Translations under genes and position numbers: made by a program
Shown here: positions 16,772-25,987 of the stretch, piece by piece
How positions within the stretch are numbered: the first letter of the stretch is position 1
Layout of the letters: every line of letters starts with the position of its first letter
Notes under the pieces: generated by a model
Told to the model about the DNA's origin: nothing
Database searches by the model: none
What the model saw: the letters and a program-made list of their open reading frames with translations, nothing else
Origin: an uncultured Blautia sp.
Lineage (GTDB): Bacteria; Bacillota; Clostridia; Lachnospirales; Lachnospiraceae
Assembly: GCA_937900135.1 (NCBI GenBank)
Contig: CALCDJ010000018.1
Span: 4,590-68,589 of the forward strand
DNA: 64,000 nt
Direction: 5' to 3'

Positions 16772-18106
16772 ATGAGAGATAATCACATAATAAGAAATTT
16801 TTTTAAGTATGTATCGATGAATGTAATGGGAATGATTGGATTATCCTGTTATATTCTGGCTGACACCTTTTTTATTGCAAAGGGAATGGCTTCCACAGGA
16901 TTGACGGCATTAAATCTGGCAATTCCGATTTACAGTCTGATCAGTGGAATCGGACTGATGATCGGGATGGGGGGAGCCACCCGCTATTCCATTCGTAAGG
17001 GACAAAAAAGAGAGGAACTGGCAAATGAATATTTTACTACCTGTGTGAGGGGGACACTGGCTTTTTCCCTGATATTGGTAGCTTTGGGACTGTTTTTGTC
17101 AGAGCCGATCACAAGGATTCTGGGCGCAGATGCTCAGGTGTTCGATATGACCAACATTTATCTGAAGGTGATTCTTCTGTTTTCCCCTATGTTTATGATG
17201 AATCACGTGCTTCTTTGCTTTACCAGGAATGATGGAAAGCCAAGGCTGGCTATGATTGCTATGTTGTCTGGAAGCTTTGCCAATATCATTCTGGATTATG
17301 TATTTATTTTCCCTTTAAAAATGGGAATTTTTGGTGCGGTTCTGGCAACTGGATTTTCTCCGGTTATCAGTATGCTTGTGCTTTCTACCGCATGGATGAA
17401 AAAGAAAAATGGATTCCATATAAGAAAAACAGAGATTTCTCTGAAAAGACTGCTGGATGTAAGTTCTCTTGGCCTGCCTTCCCTGGTAACGGAGCTTTCT
17501 TCCGGGCTTGTGATCATTGTTTTTAATTTTATTATTCTGGGACTCATGGGAAATACCGGTGTGGCTGCCTATGGGGTGATTGCCAATATTTCTCTGGTGG
17601 TGGTGTCCATGTTCAATGGCGTGGCACAGGGAATGCAGCCGCTGCTCAGCCACTATTATGGAACCGGGGAAAAACATCAGGTCAATAAGATCTTTGCCTG
17701 TGGTACAGTGGCGATTCTGGTGATCTCTGCAGTGATCTATGGTTCCATTTGTATCTGGAATGGAGATATTGTGGCAGTGTTTAACAGTGAGGGCGATTCT
17801 TTGCTGCAAACAACAGCAATGCAGGGGATGCTGCTGTATTTTCTTGCCTGCCCATTTGCAGGATGGAATGTAATCACAGCTGTTTATTTTACTTCTGTGG
17901 ATCAGCCTCTGCCGTCACATATTATTTCTCTTATGCGAGGATTTTTTGTAATTCTTCCGGTAATCTTCCTTCTTTCTTTTGTAGGAGGAATGACCGGAGT
18001 ATGGCTGTCCTTCCCCGTGGCGGAGGGAATCACTGCTCTGTTTGCAGGCTTTTGCTTCTGGAAACGTATGCGAAAGGCTTCCAGGTCAAATCTTAAAAGT
18101 TTGTAA
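16772..18106 (+). CDS. MATE-family efflux transporter (MepA-like)
   Basis: About 444 residues, twelve membrane helices. The N-terminal VSMNVMGMIGLSCYILADTF and FIAKGMASTGLTALNLAIPI, and the halfway repeat around LGLPSLVTELSSGLVIIVFN, are MATE hallmarks of the MepA/DinF type. It exports cationic compounds in exchange for Na+ or H+. The ATG at 16772 follows GGAAAGGA and lies downstream of the leader terminator, so longer upstream starts are excluded. The leader suggests guanidine-responsive induction. Confidence 0.9.
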   Translation: MRDNHIIRNFFKYVSMNVMGMIGLSCYILADTFFIAKGMASTGLTALNLAIPIYSLISGIGLMIGMGGATRYSIRKGQKREELANEYFTTCVRGTLAFSLILVALGLFLSEPITRILGADAQVFDMTNIYLKVILLFSPMFMMNHVLLCFTRNDGKPRLAMIAMLSGSFANIILDYVFIFPLKMGIFGAVLATGFSPVISMLVLSTAWMKKKNGFHIRKTEISLKRLLDVSSLGLPSLVTELSSGLVIIVFNFIILGLMGNTGVAAYGVIANISLVVVSMFNGVAQGMQPLLSHYYGTGEKHQVNKIFACGTVAILVISAVIYGSICIWNGDIVAVFNSEGDSLLQTTAMQGMLLYFLACPFAGWNVITAVYFTSVDQPLPSHIISLMRGFFVILPVIFLLSFVGGMTGVWLSFPVAEGITALFAGFCFWKRMRKASRSNLKSL

Positions 18107-18120
18107 AAAGACAATTCAGA

Positions 18121-18150
18121 TTACAACTTGAGAAAAATATGTGCTATAAT
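18121..18150 (+). promoter_or_regulatory. Promoter of the DUF1002 gene
   Basis: TTACAA, 18 bases, TATAAT, with a TGC extended -10. It starts about ten bases after the MATE stop codon; no obvious terminator lies in between. Confidence 0.6.
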
Positions 18151-18188
18151 GGGGACACTGGCAAAGACAGATGATGGAGGATGATATT

Positions 18189-19745
18189 ATGAAGAAAAAA
18201 AACATATTAGGAGCATTGTTGTTAAGTACCTGTATGGCGGTTTCAGGACTCACACCTGTTTCCGCAGATGCAGTGAAGGTAGTGACCATGGGTGCAGACC
18301 TGACACAGGAACAGAAGAATACCATGATGCGGTATTTTAAGGTAGATTCCAATCAGGTACAGACCCTTACCATTACCAATCAGGATGAGAGAGATCGCTT
18401 AAGCGCTTATGTGCCCCTGGAGCAGATTGGAACCAGAACTGTAAGCTGTGCTTATGTAAAACCAACACAGTCCGGTGGAATCAAGGTTCGTACAGCGAAT
18501 TTGAACTGGGTAACCTGTAATATGATTGCGACCACACTTTCTACCTCCGGTGTTTCCAACTGTGAAGTCGTTGCTGCCTGCCCCTTTGAGGTATCCGGTA
18601 CCGGCGCCCTGACTGGAATTATGATGGCATATGAGACAGCCAGCGGAGAGAAACTGGATGAAACCAAGAAGGAAATCGCCACAGAAGAGCTGGTGGTGAC
18701 TGGGAAACTTGCAGAGCAGGTTGGTCAGAATGACGCAACCAATATTATCAACCAGGCGAAGCAGCAGATCATCCAGAATAATGTTCAGGATGCAGATGAG
18801 ATCTATAATATTGTAGTCAATATTGCGGAACAGAATAACACACAGCTTGGTTCCGAACAGCTGGATAAGATCGTTTCTCTTCTGGAGGAGATTGCACAGC
18901 AGAATTATGATTACGAACAGATGAAAGAAACTCTGGAAAATGTTTCCCAGAATGTTTCCGGTGAACTGGGAAATTCTGATGAAGTGGAAGAAGTTCCGGA
19001 AGATGAGGACAGTATCATTGCTGACCTGGATGAGAGCATCCTGGGTGAAGATGTAATTGCCGGTTCCACAGAAGACCCGACTCTGGAGGAAGAGACCAGA
19101 CCAGAAGAAGAGATGAACAGCTCTGAGGATGATGTAACTATGGATCCGGACATGGACATTGAAGGAGAAGAATTACCGGAAATGGAAGAAGGAACCGGAG
19201 AAGAAGAGATTCCGGAAGCTGAGGGAGAAGGAACCGATGGAGCAGAGGAATTAAATACCGATGCCCTTGGAGAAGAAGCGAAGGCTCAGTTTGACAAGGC
19301 GAAGGCATTTGCAGCAGGAGAATATGAAGGCGACAGCGCATCTCTTCAGTCTGTGATGGGAGAAGATGCAGCAGCAACGGTAACTCTGGATGCAGAGACA
19401 GGAGCGAAAGTAAGCAACAGAGTCCTGAAGGATTATCTTAAGATCCTGACAGAAGGCACAGAAGCATATGTTCCAGGTGAAAACGATATGTATCTTTCTA
19501 CGGAACTGAATATGATCGATTCTGCTATGAAGAAGGTCTTCAGACAGGAAGAAACAGAGGAAGAAGATCTTCTGATAAATCTTTCTGAGGAAGAGAAACA
19601 GACCCTGTATCAGGAAACAATGAAATTCTTTGAGGCGCTGTATGGAGAGAGTTCTGTTTCCTATGAAGAAGAAAACTATGATGCAGCAGAGCTGGGAGAA
19701 AACACAGAGGTGGAAGAATACACCGAAGAGATTCCGGCAGAATAA
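18189..19745 (+). CDS. Secreted DUF1002-family protein with long acidic tail
   Basis: 518 residues. A signal peptide (MKKKNILGALLLSTCMAVSG, cleavage after PVSADA) leads into the DUF1002 domain: VVTMGADLTQEQKNTMMRYF, VSCAYVKPTQSGGIKV, ATTLSTSGVSNCEVVAACPF. A helical QQ-rich stretch follows, then a strongly acidic low-complexity region of about 110 residues (many Glu, Asp, Pro), then a second helical domain. DUF1002 proteins are exported and common in Firmicutes; their role is not established. GGAGG lies eight bases before this ATG, which is preferred over an in-frame one upstream. Confidence 0.85.
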   Translation: MKKKNILGALLLSTCMAVSGLTPVSADAVKVVTMGADLTQEQKNTMMRYFKVDSNQVQTLTITNQDERDRLSAYVPLEQIGTRTVSCAYVKPTQSGGIKVRTANLNWVTCNMIATTLSTSGVSNCEVVAACPFEVSGTGALTGIMMAYETASGEKLDETKKEIATEELVVTGKLAEQVGQNDATNIINQAKQQIIQNNVQDADEIYNIVVNIAEQNNTQLGSEQLDKIVSLLEEIAQQNYDYEQMKETLENVSQNVSGELGNSDEVEEVPEDEDSIIADLDESILGEDVIAGSTEDPTLEEETRPEEEMNSSEDDVTMDPDMDIEGEELPEMEEGTGEEEIPEAEGEGTDGAEELNTDALGEEAKAQFDKAKAFAAGEYEGDSASLQSVMGEDAAATVTLDAETGAKVSNRVLKDYLKILTEGTEAYVPGENDMYLSTELNMIDSAMKKVFRQEETEEEDLLINLSEEEKQTLYQETMKFFEALYGESSVSYEEENYDAAELGENTEVEEYTEEIPAE

Positions 19746-19755
19746 GCAGAAGGAA

Positions 19756-20283
19756 ATGTATAAAAACATGAATTTTAATATTCGGAGGGCACGTCCTGGT
19801 GACGTGCCCAAAATTATGGAAATTATGAAAGAGGCAAAAGAGGATCAGAGTCATCCTCAATGGTTTGTGGCAGATGAAGAACCCTATGTGCGTGAGCATC
19901 TGGATACCAAAGGCTTTGTTGTGGTTGCAGAAACGGAAGAAAAAGAACTGGCCGGTTTTTTTCTGATAAAATATCCGGATGACCAGGATCATCTGGGGGA
20001 TTTTCTTCATTTTTCCAGGAAGAAAAAAGAAAAGACCGTTATTATGGATTCAGCAGTGGTGGCCAGGAAATTCAGGGGAAATGGTTTGCAGGGAAAAATG
20101 CTGGAAGGAGCGGAAGCATTCCTGGACCCTCAGAAATATCCTTATCGGATGTGTACAGTTCATCCTCAAAATCAGTACAGTCTTCAAAATATGCGGAAGC
20201 ATGGATATGAGGTGATGGATACGGTCACCTGTTATGGGGGACTGCCCCGCCATATTCTTCTGAAAGAAGAACTGTCCCTTTAA
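19756..20283 (+). CDS. GNAT-family N-acetyltransferase
   Basis: About 175 residues: FNIRRARPGDVPKIMEIMKE at the start, the AGFFLIKYP strand, and the acetyl-CoA loop VARKFRGNGLQGKMLEG, followed by PQNQYSLQNMRKHGYEV. This is a canonical single GNAT domain. Start chosen at 19756 after AGAAGGA, eleven bases beyond the DUF1002 gene; an ATG at 19768 is also possible. The codons near residue 12-19 form a perfect GGGCACGTC/GACGTGCCC hairpin that could damp early translation. Substrate unknown. Confidence 0.85.
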   Translation: MYKNMNFNIRRARPGDVPKIMEIMKEAKEDQSHPQWFVADEEPYVREHLDTKGFVVVAETEEKELAGFFLIKYPDDQDHLGDFLHFSRKKKEKTVIMDSAVVARKFRGNGLQGKMLEGAEAFLDPQKYPYRMCTVHPQNQYSLQNMRKHGYEVMDTVTCYGGLPRHILLKEELSL

Positions 20284-20368
20284 AAATAGTTGAAATTGGA
20301 CATTGAAAGAAAGACAGTTTTCGGGTATCCTAAGGGCACAAAACAATTCAGGAAGGAATGTGACGGAT

Positions 20369-20971
20369 ATGAACAAACAGAATGGAAAAATAATGAAACT
20401 TGCAGAAACAGCCCTTCTGGCGGCATTGTGTTTTGTCTCTTTTACTTTTTTGCAGATTAAGATACCGGTGCCTGGCGGGGATGCCACTTCTCTTCACATT
20501 GGTAATGCATTTTGTGTACTGGGAGCGCTTCTGTTAGGCGGATGGTATGGCGGACTGGCAGGCGCCATTGGAATGACCATTGCAGATCTGATGGACCCGG
20601 TTTATATTGTGGGAGCGCCAAAAACCTTTTTGTTGAAGCTGTGTATTGGTCTGATCACAGGACTGGTTGCTCACAAAATTGCAAAAATCAACGAAAGCCA
20701 GGATAAGAAATATGTCTTTAAGTGGAGTGTTCTGGCGGCTGTGGCAGGACTGGGATTCAATGTAATTGCAGACCCAATTGTGGGATATTTTTATAAGCAG
20801 TATATTTTGGGACAGCCACAGGAGATGGCACAGGTTCTGGCAAAAATGAGCGCAGCAGCTACCTTTATCAATGCAGTGGTATCTGTGATCCTGGTGGGAT
20901 TTTTGTATAATGCGGTACGCCCGGCTTTGATTAAGATGCAGCTTATTTCTGTGAAACAGAAAACGGCGTAA
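20369..20971 (+). CDS. ECF transporter S component
   Basis: About 200 residues, six membrane helices. The segments IPVPGGDATSLHIGNAFCV and LLLGGWYGGLAGAIGMTIADL, then DPVYIVGAPKTFLLK, match the ECF S components of the riboflavin-type superfamily (PF07155). It would bind a vitamin-like molecule and dock on a shared ECF module encoded elsewhere. GGAAGGAA precedes the ATG by ten bases. No riboswitch is evident in the 85-base upstream gap, so the substrate cannot be inferred. Confidence 0.85.
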   Translation: MNKQNGKIMKLAETALLAALCFVSFTFLQIKIPVPGGDATSLHIGNAFCVLGALLLGGWYGGLAGAIGMTIADLMDPVYIVGAPKTFLLKLCIGLITGLVAHKIAKINESQDKKYVFKWSVLAAVAGLGFNVIADPIVGYFYKQYILGQPQEMAQVLAKMSAAATFINAVVSVILVGFLYNAVRPALIKMQLISVKQKTA

Positions 20972-21020
20972 GGATACAGAGCATGGTTTTACGTATATAT
21001 TATATAGAAGGAATTTTTCA

Positions 21021-21058
21021 AAACAGCGTGGGAATGTAAGACTCCCGCGCTGTTTTTT
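21021..21058 (+). terminator. Rho-independent terminator
   Basis: AACAGCGTGGGA and TCCCGCGCTGTT pair (one wobble) and end in T7, closing the ECF S component transcript. Confidence 0.92.
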
Positions 21059-21158
21059 TCCCTGGAAACGTGAACTTTTTGTGTCTTTGGTGTTTTACTG
21101 GAAAATTAAAAAATTCTGTGATACAATATAGGATAATTTGTTTGAGAGGAGAATGAGC

Positions 21159-22361
21159 ATGGGCGTTGCAGTGGTAACACTCAAAAAGGGAGAAGGCCGT
21201 CTTTTGAAATCCGGTGGAATGTGGATTTTTGACAATGAAATCGGCAGTGTAATGGGAAACTTTGAGAACGGGGACATTGTTCTTGTGCGGGATTTCGATG
21301 GATATCCCATGGGAAAGGGCTTTATTAACACTAATTCCAAAATTACAGTCCGGATGCTCACCAGAGACGAAAATCAGGAGATTGATGAAGAATTTTTCAA
21401 AAAAAGGGTACAGAATGCATGGGAGTACCGAAAAAAAGTGGTAGATGTCAGCAGTTGCCGCCTGATTTTTGGAGAGGCAGATTTTCTTCCGGGATTTGTG
21501 GCGGATAAATTTTCTGATGTGCTGGTGGTACAGTCACTGGCTCTTGGAATAGACCGGTGGAAGGAAGTTCTTATCAGGAGTTTGAAGGACTGTCTGTTGG
21601 CAGATGGAATCTTTATTAGGGGCGTGTATGAACGAAGCGATGTAAAGGTACGCAGACAGGAAGGCATGGAATTATACAAAGGTTTTCTTGGACCGGAATT
21701 TTCCACGCTGGTGGAAATTGAAGAAAATGGTGTAAAATATCAGGTAGATATCAAGGATGGACAAAAAACCGGATTTTTCCTGGATCAGAAATACAACCGT
21801 CTGGCAATTCAAAGGCTCTGTAAGGATGCCAGGGTTTTGGACTGTTTTACCCACACAGGCTCCTTTGCTTTGAACGCAGGAATCGCAGGGGCGCAAAGTG
21901 TGCTAGGCGTGGATGCTTCTTCCCTTGCTGTGGAGCAGGCAACCGCCAATGCGAAGCTCAACGGTCTGGAAGATCGGGTGAAATTTATCTGCGAGGATGT
22001 TTTTGAACTGCTTCCGAAACTGGAGGAGAAAGGCGAGAAGTTTGATGTGGTAATTCTGGATCCCCCTGCATTTACCAAATCCAGAAGTTCTGTGAAAAAT
22101 GCAGTGAAAGGGTATCGGGAGATTAATCTTCGGGCAATGAAGCTGGTGAAGGAGGGCGGTTTCCTTGCCACATGTTCCTGTTCGCATTTTATGACATATG
22201 AACTTTTTACACAGACCATTGGACAGGCAGCCAGAAACGTACATAAACGATTGCGCCAGGTGGAATACCGGACTCAGTCGCCGGATCACCCTATTTTGTG
22301 GTCCTCAGACGAATCTTATTATCTGAAATTTTATATATTCCAGGTGTGCAGCGAAGCATAA
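21159..22361 (+). CDS. Class I SAM-dependent rRNA methyltransferase (RlmI-like)
   Basis: 400 residues. An N-terminal PUA-like domain (VTLKKGEGRLLKSGGMWIF, VLVRDFDGYPMGKGF) leads into a SAM-binding Rossmann fold: ARVLDCFTHTGSFALNAG, VLGVDASSLAVEQA, then FDVVILDPPAFTKS and ATCSCSHFM. This matches RlmI-type 23S rRNA m5C methyltransferases. AGAGGA fits the ATG at 21159 better than the one six bases before. An extended -10 TGATACAAT (21119-21127) lies upstream, in a promoter region without a clear -35. Confidence 0.9.
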   Translation: MGVAVVTLKKGEGRLLKSGGMWIFDNEIGSVMGNFENGDIVLVRDFDGYPMGKGFINTNSKITVRMLTRDENQEIDEEFFKKRVQNAWEYRKKVVDVSSCRLIFGEADFLPGFVADKFSDVLVVQSLALGIDRWKEVLIRSLKDCLLADGIFIRGVYERSDVKVRRQEGMELYKGFLGPEFSTLVEIEENGVKYQVDIKDGQKTGFFLDQKYNRLAIQRLCKDARVLDCFTHTGSFALNAGIAGAQSVLGVDASSLAVEQATANAKLNGLEDRVKFICEDVFELLPKLEEKGEKFDVVILDPPAFTKSRSSVKNAVKGYREINLRAMKLVKEGGFLATCSCSHFMTYELFTQTIGQAARNVHKRLRQVEYRTQSPDHPILWSSDESYYLKFYIFQVCSEA

Positions 22362-22380
22362 GGAAAAAGGAGAGAGAAAT

Positions 22381-22887
22381 ATGAGTTTTCGAGAAATAAA
22401 AGCAGAAGAGCTGAACATGAATCCTTTTACAAAAATCGGGAAGGAATGGCTTCTGATCACTGCTGGTACAGAGGAAAAATGCAACACCATGACTGCAAGC
22501 TGGGGCGCAATGGGTGTGATGTGGGGGAAAAATGCCCTGACAGTTTACATCCGTCCTCAGAGATATACCAAGGAATTTGTGGATCAGGAGGAAACCTTTA
22601 CCGTATCAGTGCTGGGAGAGGAATATAGAAAGGCGCTGAATTACTGTGGCACAGTTTCCGGAAAAGGCATTCAAAAAATCAAGGAAGCCGGACTTACTGC
22701 CTGCAAGGTGGAGGATACTATGGCAATCCAGGAGGCAGATCTGGTTTTTGTCTGCAAAAAAATGTATCATGACAACATCCGTCCGGAATGCTTTGACCAG
22801 AAGGAAAACGAAGAAAGATGGTATCCGGAAAAAGATTACCATACCATGTATATTGCAGAAATTACCAGAGTGCTGGTGAAAGAATAA
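22381..22887 (+). CDS. Flavin reductase-like FMN-binding protein
   Basis: 168 residues: NPFTKIGKEWLLITAGTEEK, then NTMTASWGAMGVMWGKNALT and VYIRPQRYTKEFVDQEETF. These are the FMN-binding features of the flavin reductase-like domain widespread in anaerobes. It likely reduces or carries flavin for an unknown partner. It begins 19 bases after the methyltransferase with AAAGGAG upstream, so it is probably in the same operon. Confidence 0.88.
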   Translation: MSFREIKAEELNMNPFTKIGKEWLLITAGTEEKCNTMTASWGAMGVMWGKNALTVYIRPQRYTKEFVDQEETFTVSVLGEEYRKALNYCGTVSGKGIQKIKEAGLTACKVEDTMAIQEADLVFVCKKMYHDNIRPECFDQKENEERWYPEKDYHTMYIAEITRVLVKE

Positions 22888-22915
22888 AATCAATGTGAAA
22901 GGGATAGAAATACAA

Positions 22916-23323
22916 ATGAAAGAAAAGTTTATCAGATTCATGCAGGGACGTTATGGGGTAGATCAACTCTCCAAATTCACCATGGGAGTTGCACTGGTAA
23001 GTATCATCCTGGCAATGTTTACCAGGAGAAGCTATCTGGGTTCGCTGTTGGATATGGTGGGACTTTTTGCCATTGTTTATACCTATTTCCGGATTTTTTC
23101 CAGAAATATACAAAAACGTTACAGGGAAAACCAGAAATACTTATCTATGACAAGTAAGCTCCGCAATCGTTTCCAGAGAGAAAAAAATATGATGGAACAA
23201 AGAAAGACACATCATATTTATTCCTGTCCAGGATGTGGACAAAAGATCCGTATTCCCAGAGGAAAAGGAAAAATTGAGATCAAATGTCCAAAGTGCGGCA
23301 CCAAATTTGTAAAAAAGAGTTGA
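22916..23323 (+). CDS. Small membrane protein with C-terminal zinc ribbon
   Basis: About 135 residues. Two membrane helices (around residues 22-40 and 45-62) are followed by a basic helical linker and a C-terminal zinc ribbon with two CxxC pairs (CPGCGQKIRIPRGKGKIEI, then CPKCG). An upstream GTG in the same frame at 22895 is possible but lacks a ribosome binding site; AGGGA fits the ATG better. It starts an apparent three-gene group with a DUF5685 protein and a J-domain protein, hinting at a membrane-associated protein-quality or secretion role. Unproven. Confidence 0.75.
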   Translation: MKEKFIRFMQGRYGVDQLSKFTMGVALVSIILAMFTRRSYLGSLLDMVGLFAIVYTYFRIFSRNIQKRYRENQKYLSMTSKLRNRFQREKNMMEQRKTHHIYSCPGCGQKIRIPRGKGKIEIKCPKCGTKFVKKS

Positions 23324-23329
23324 TGAAAA

Positions 23330-24184
23330 ATGTTTGGATATGTAGTTGTAAATCAACCGGAAATCAAGATTAAAGATTTTGACGAATATCGTTCCTTTTA
23401 CTGCGGATTGTGCAGAGAACTCCGGGAACGTTTCGGGATATCGGGACAGATCACCATATCTTATGATCTGACCTTTGTCCTGCTTCTGTTGGACGGGCTT
23501 TATGAACCTCCGGTGAGAAAAGGAAAAACACGCTGTGCCGTTCATCCGGTCCGTACACAGAAAGTAAGAAAAAGCCGGATTACAGAATATGCGGCAGATA
23601 TGAACCTGATCCTTACCTATTACAAATGTCTGGATGACTGGAATGATGAAAAAAAATTCAGCCGTCTTTGCTTTGCAAAACTGCTGGAAAAGGGAAACAG
23701 AAAAATAGAAGCCTCATACAGGCAAAAAGTGCATAGGATCGTTTCTCTTCTGGAACAGCTTTCCGCATGGGAACGGGCAGGCGAGACAGATATTGATAAG
23801 ATGTCCGGCTGTTTCGGAAAGATTATGGAAGAGATTTTTGCCTACCAGAAAGATCATTGGGAGCCTTCTCTTCGACGCATGGGTTTTTATCTTGGAAAAT
23901 ATATTTATCTTCTGGATGCCTATGAGGACGTGGAAAAGGACGTGGAAAATGGAAATTACAACCCGTTTTCCCAGGACTATATAATGGAAGGGTTTGAAGA
24001 GCAGGTACGTAAGCTCCTGCTTATGATGCTGGCAGAAGCCTGCAGAGAATTTGAAAAGCTTCCTATACTGAGACATGGAGATATATTGAGAAACATTCTC
24101 TATTCTGGAGTCTGGACTCGATTTGAGACAGTAAGCAGGGAGCGGAGGGAAAAATGGGAGAAAGAACATGTTAGATCCATATAG
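23330..24184 (+). CDS. DUF5685-family protein
   Basis: 284 residues, mostly helical and soluble. The start MFGYVVVNQPEIKIKDFDEY with RSFYCGLCRELRERFG contains the CxxC that marks this family. Further features are LLDGLYEP and LTYYKCLDDWNDE, and a late YLGKYIYLLDAYEDVEKDVEN with an Asp-rich helix reminiscent of prenyl-synthase-like folds. Biochemical role unknown. Its end overlaps the J-domain gene by 17 bases, indicating translational coupling. Confidence 0.8.
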   Translation: MFGYVVVNQPEIKIKDFDEYRSFYCGLCRELRERFGISGQITISYDLTFVLLLLDGLYEPPVRKGKTRCAVHPVRTQKVRKSRITEYAADMNLILTYYKCLDDWNDEKKFSRLCFAKLLEKGNRKIEASYRQKVHRIVSLLEQLSAWERAGETDIDKMSGCFGKIMEEIFAYQKDHWEPSLRRMGFYLGKYIYLLDAYEDVEKDVENGNYNPFSQDYIMEGFEEQVRKLLLMMLAEACREFEKLPILRHGDILRNILYSGVWTRFETVSRERREKWEKEHVRSI

Positions 24185-24821
24185 TATACTGGGTGTGTCC
24201 AGAGATGCATCCGACGAAGAAATAAAAAAAGCATATCGCCGGTTAAGCCGAAAGTATCATCCAGATGCCAATATTAACAACCCAAACAAAGATCAGGCAG
24301 AGGAGAAATTTAAAGAGGTTCAGCAGGCATATGAACAAATTATGAAAGAGAAGGAATACGGATCCGATCCATATGGCTATGGGGGCGCAGGCTATGGCGG
24401 ATATAGCGGCTATGGCGGTTATGGCAGAGAGAATACCGGATATCAGGATGAAGAAAGTATTCGCAGGCAGGCAGCGGCCAACTATATTCAGAGTGGTCAC
24501 TATCAGGAGGCTATGAATGTGCTGTCCTCTCTTTCTCAGCACAATGGACAGTGGTATTATCTGTCTGCAATGGCCAATATGGGGCTGGGAAACAATGTGA
24601 ATGCCCTTAACCAGATCCGGGAAGCAGTACGCCTGGAACCGGATAATATGCAGTACAAAATGCTTCTCCAGAGAATGGAAGGCGGAGGAACTTGGTATCA
24701 ACAGCAGCAGGGCCCCTTTGGGGGAATGCCGGCATCCGGAGATAGTTTTTGTATGAAACTCTGTCTGGCAAATATGGTATGCAGCTGTTGTTGTCCAGGA
24801 GGCGGCATTTATTGTTGTTGA
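24168..24821 (+). CDS. J-domain protein with TPR-like region and Cys-rich tail
   Basis: 217 residues. Residues 1-65 are a J domain (DPYSILGVSRDASDEEIKKA) with the HPD motif at KYHPDA, needed to stimulate Hsp70 ATPase. A Gly/Tyr-rich linker follows, then a tetratricopeptide-like pair (YIQSGHYQEAMNVLSSLSQH; ALNQIREAVRLEPDN). The tail is unusual, with eight Cys in the last 22 residues (MKLCLANMVCSCCCPGGG then YCC), which suggests metal binding or lipid/disulphide anchoring. It is not DnaJ itself because the central zinc-finger domain is absent. Confidence 0.85.
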   Translation: MLDPYSILGVSRDASDEEIKKAYRRLSRKYHPDANINNPNKDQAEEKFKEVQQAYEQIMKEKEYGSDPYGYGGAGYGGYSGYGGYGRENTGYQDEESIRRQAAANYIQSGHYQEAMNVLSSLSQHNGQWYYLSAMANMGLGNNVNALNQIREAVRLEPDNMQYKMLLQRMEGGGTWYQQQQGPFGGMPASGDSFCMKLCLANMVCSCCCPGGGIYCC

Positions 24822-24911
24822 CAATCCCGGTGGAGAGTATTAATATGGTAAAGTGCTAAAAGTCATGACTGAAAGGTTACGGAAAAGTTAAGACCATAGG
24901 AGGATAAGACA

Positions 24912-25898
24912 ATGAGTATTCGTATTGGAATTTTGGGCTATGGAAATCTGGGAAGAGGCGTGGAATGCGCTGTAAAACATAACCCGGATATGGAAGTGGC
25001 TGCGGTATTTACACGCAGAGATCCGGAAACTGTAAAAATCCTCACTGAGACCGCAAAGGTATATCATATTGACGAAGCGGAAAAGATGAAGGATCAGCTG
25101 GACGTTCTGATCCTGTGCGGAGGAAGCGCTACGGATCTTCCGGAACAGACTCCGAAATATGCGCAGTGGTTCAATGTAGTGGACAGCTTTGATACACATG
25201 CAAGAATTCCGGAGCATTTTGAGAATGTAGACCGCGTAGCTAAGGAACATGGTCATGTGGGAATCATTTCAGTAGGCTGGGATCCGGGTATGTTTTCTCT
25301 GAACCGTTTATATGGAAATGCAATCCTCACCAATGGTAGAGACTATACCTTCTGGGGAAAGGGCGTCAGCCAGGGCCATTCCGATGCCATTCGCCGCGTA
25401 GAAGGCGTGAAGAACGGAAAACAGTATACCATTCCTGTGGAGGAAGCCTTAGAAGCTGTTCGCAGAGGCGAGAATCCAGATCTGACCACAAGAGAAAAAC
25501 ATAAAAGAGAGTGCTTCGTTGTAGCGGAAGAAGGCGCTGATCTTGCAAGAATCGAAAATGAAATCAAGACTATGCCAAATTACTTCGCAGATTACGATAC
25601 TACAGTTCATTTTATTTCTCAGGAAGAATTTGAACGCGATCACAGCAGAATTCCTCACGGCGGTTTTGTAATCCGCACGGGAAAGACCGGATGGAATGAA
25701 GAAAACAGCCATGTAATCGAATATAGTTTAAAATTGGATTCCAATCCGGAATTTACCTCCTCTGTAATCGTAGCATATGCAAGAGCAGCATATCGCATGA
25801 GTCAGGAAGGACAGAAGGGCTGCAAGACCGTATTTGATGTGGCGCCGGCTTATTTAAGTTCACTGGATGGAGCAGAGCTCCGCAAAACACTTTTGTAA
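24912..25898 (+). CDS. ddh: meso-Diaminopimelate D-dehydrogenase
   Basis: 328 residues, the usual length. RIGILGYGNLGRGVECAV is the NADP-binding Rossmann motif; LILCGGSATDLPEQ, VDSFDTHARIPEHF, SVGWDPGMFSLNRLY and GKGVSQGHSDAIRR are characteristic of Ddh. It makes meso-DAP directly from tetrahydrodipicolinate and ammonia, a one-step lysine and peptidoglycan branch common in clostridia. AGGAGG precedes the start. The 90-base gap from the J-domain gene shows no riboswitch; a terminator follows the gene. Confidence 0.96.
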   Translation: MSIRIGILGYGNLGRGVECAVKHNPDMEVAAVFTRRDPETVKILTETAKVYHIDEAEKMKDQLDVLILCGGSATDLPEQTPKYAQWFNVVDSFDTHARIPEHFENVDRVAKEHGHVGIISVGWDPGMFSLNRLYGNAILTNGRDYTFWGKGVSQGHSDAIRRVEGVKNGKQYTIPVEEALEAVRRGENPDLTTREKHKRECFVVAEEGADLARIENEIKTMPNYFADYDTTVHFISQEEFERDHSRIPHGGFVIRTGKTGWNEENSHVIEYSLKLDSNPEFTSSVIVAYARAAYRMSQEGQKGCKTVFDVAPAYLSSLDGAELRKTLL

Positions 25899-25907
25899 AT
25901 TGTATAC

Positions 25908-25948
25908 AAAAAAGGGATAAAACTGACTTTCGGTTTTATCCCTTTTTT
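25908..25948. terminator. Rho-independent terminator after ddh
   Basis: AAAAAAGGGATAAAAC and GTTTTATCCCTTTTTT form a long perfect stem with a nine-base loop; the A and T runs make it usable in both directions. Confidence 0.93.
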
Positions 25949-25987
25949 ACATATTATTTACGGAATTTTGTGAAAATCATTTCCTGG

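Noticed and set aside
19783..19811. GGGCACGTC/GACGTGCCC hairpin as a terminator
   Set aside because: It lies within the acetyltransferase coding sequence and lacks a T-tract.
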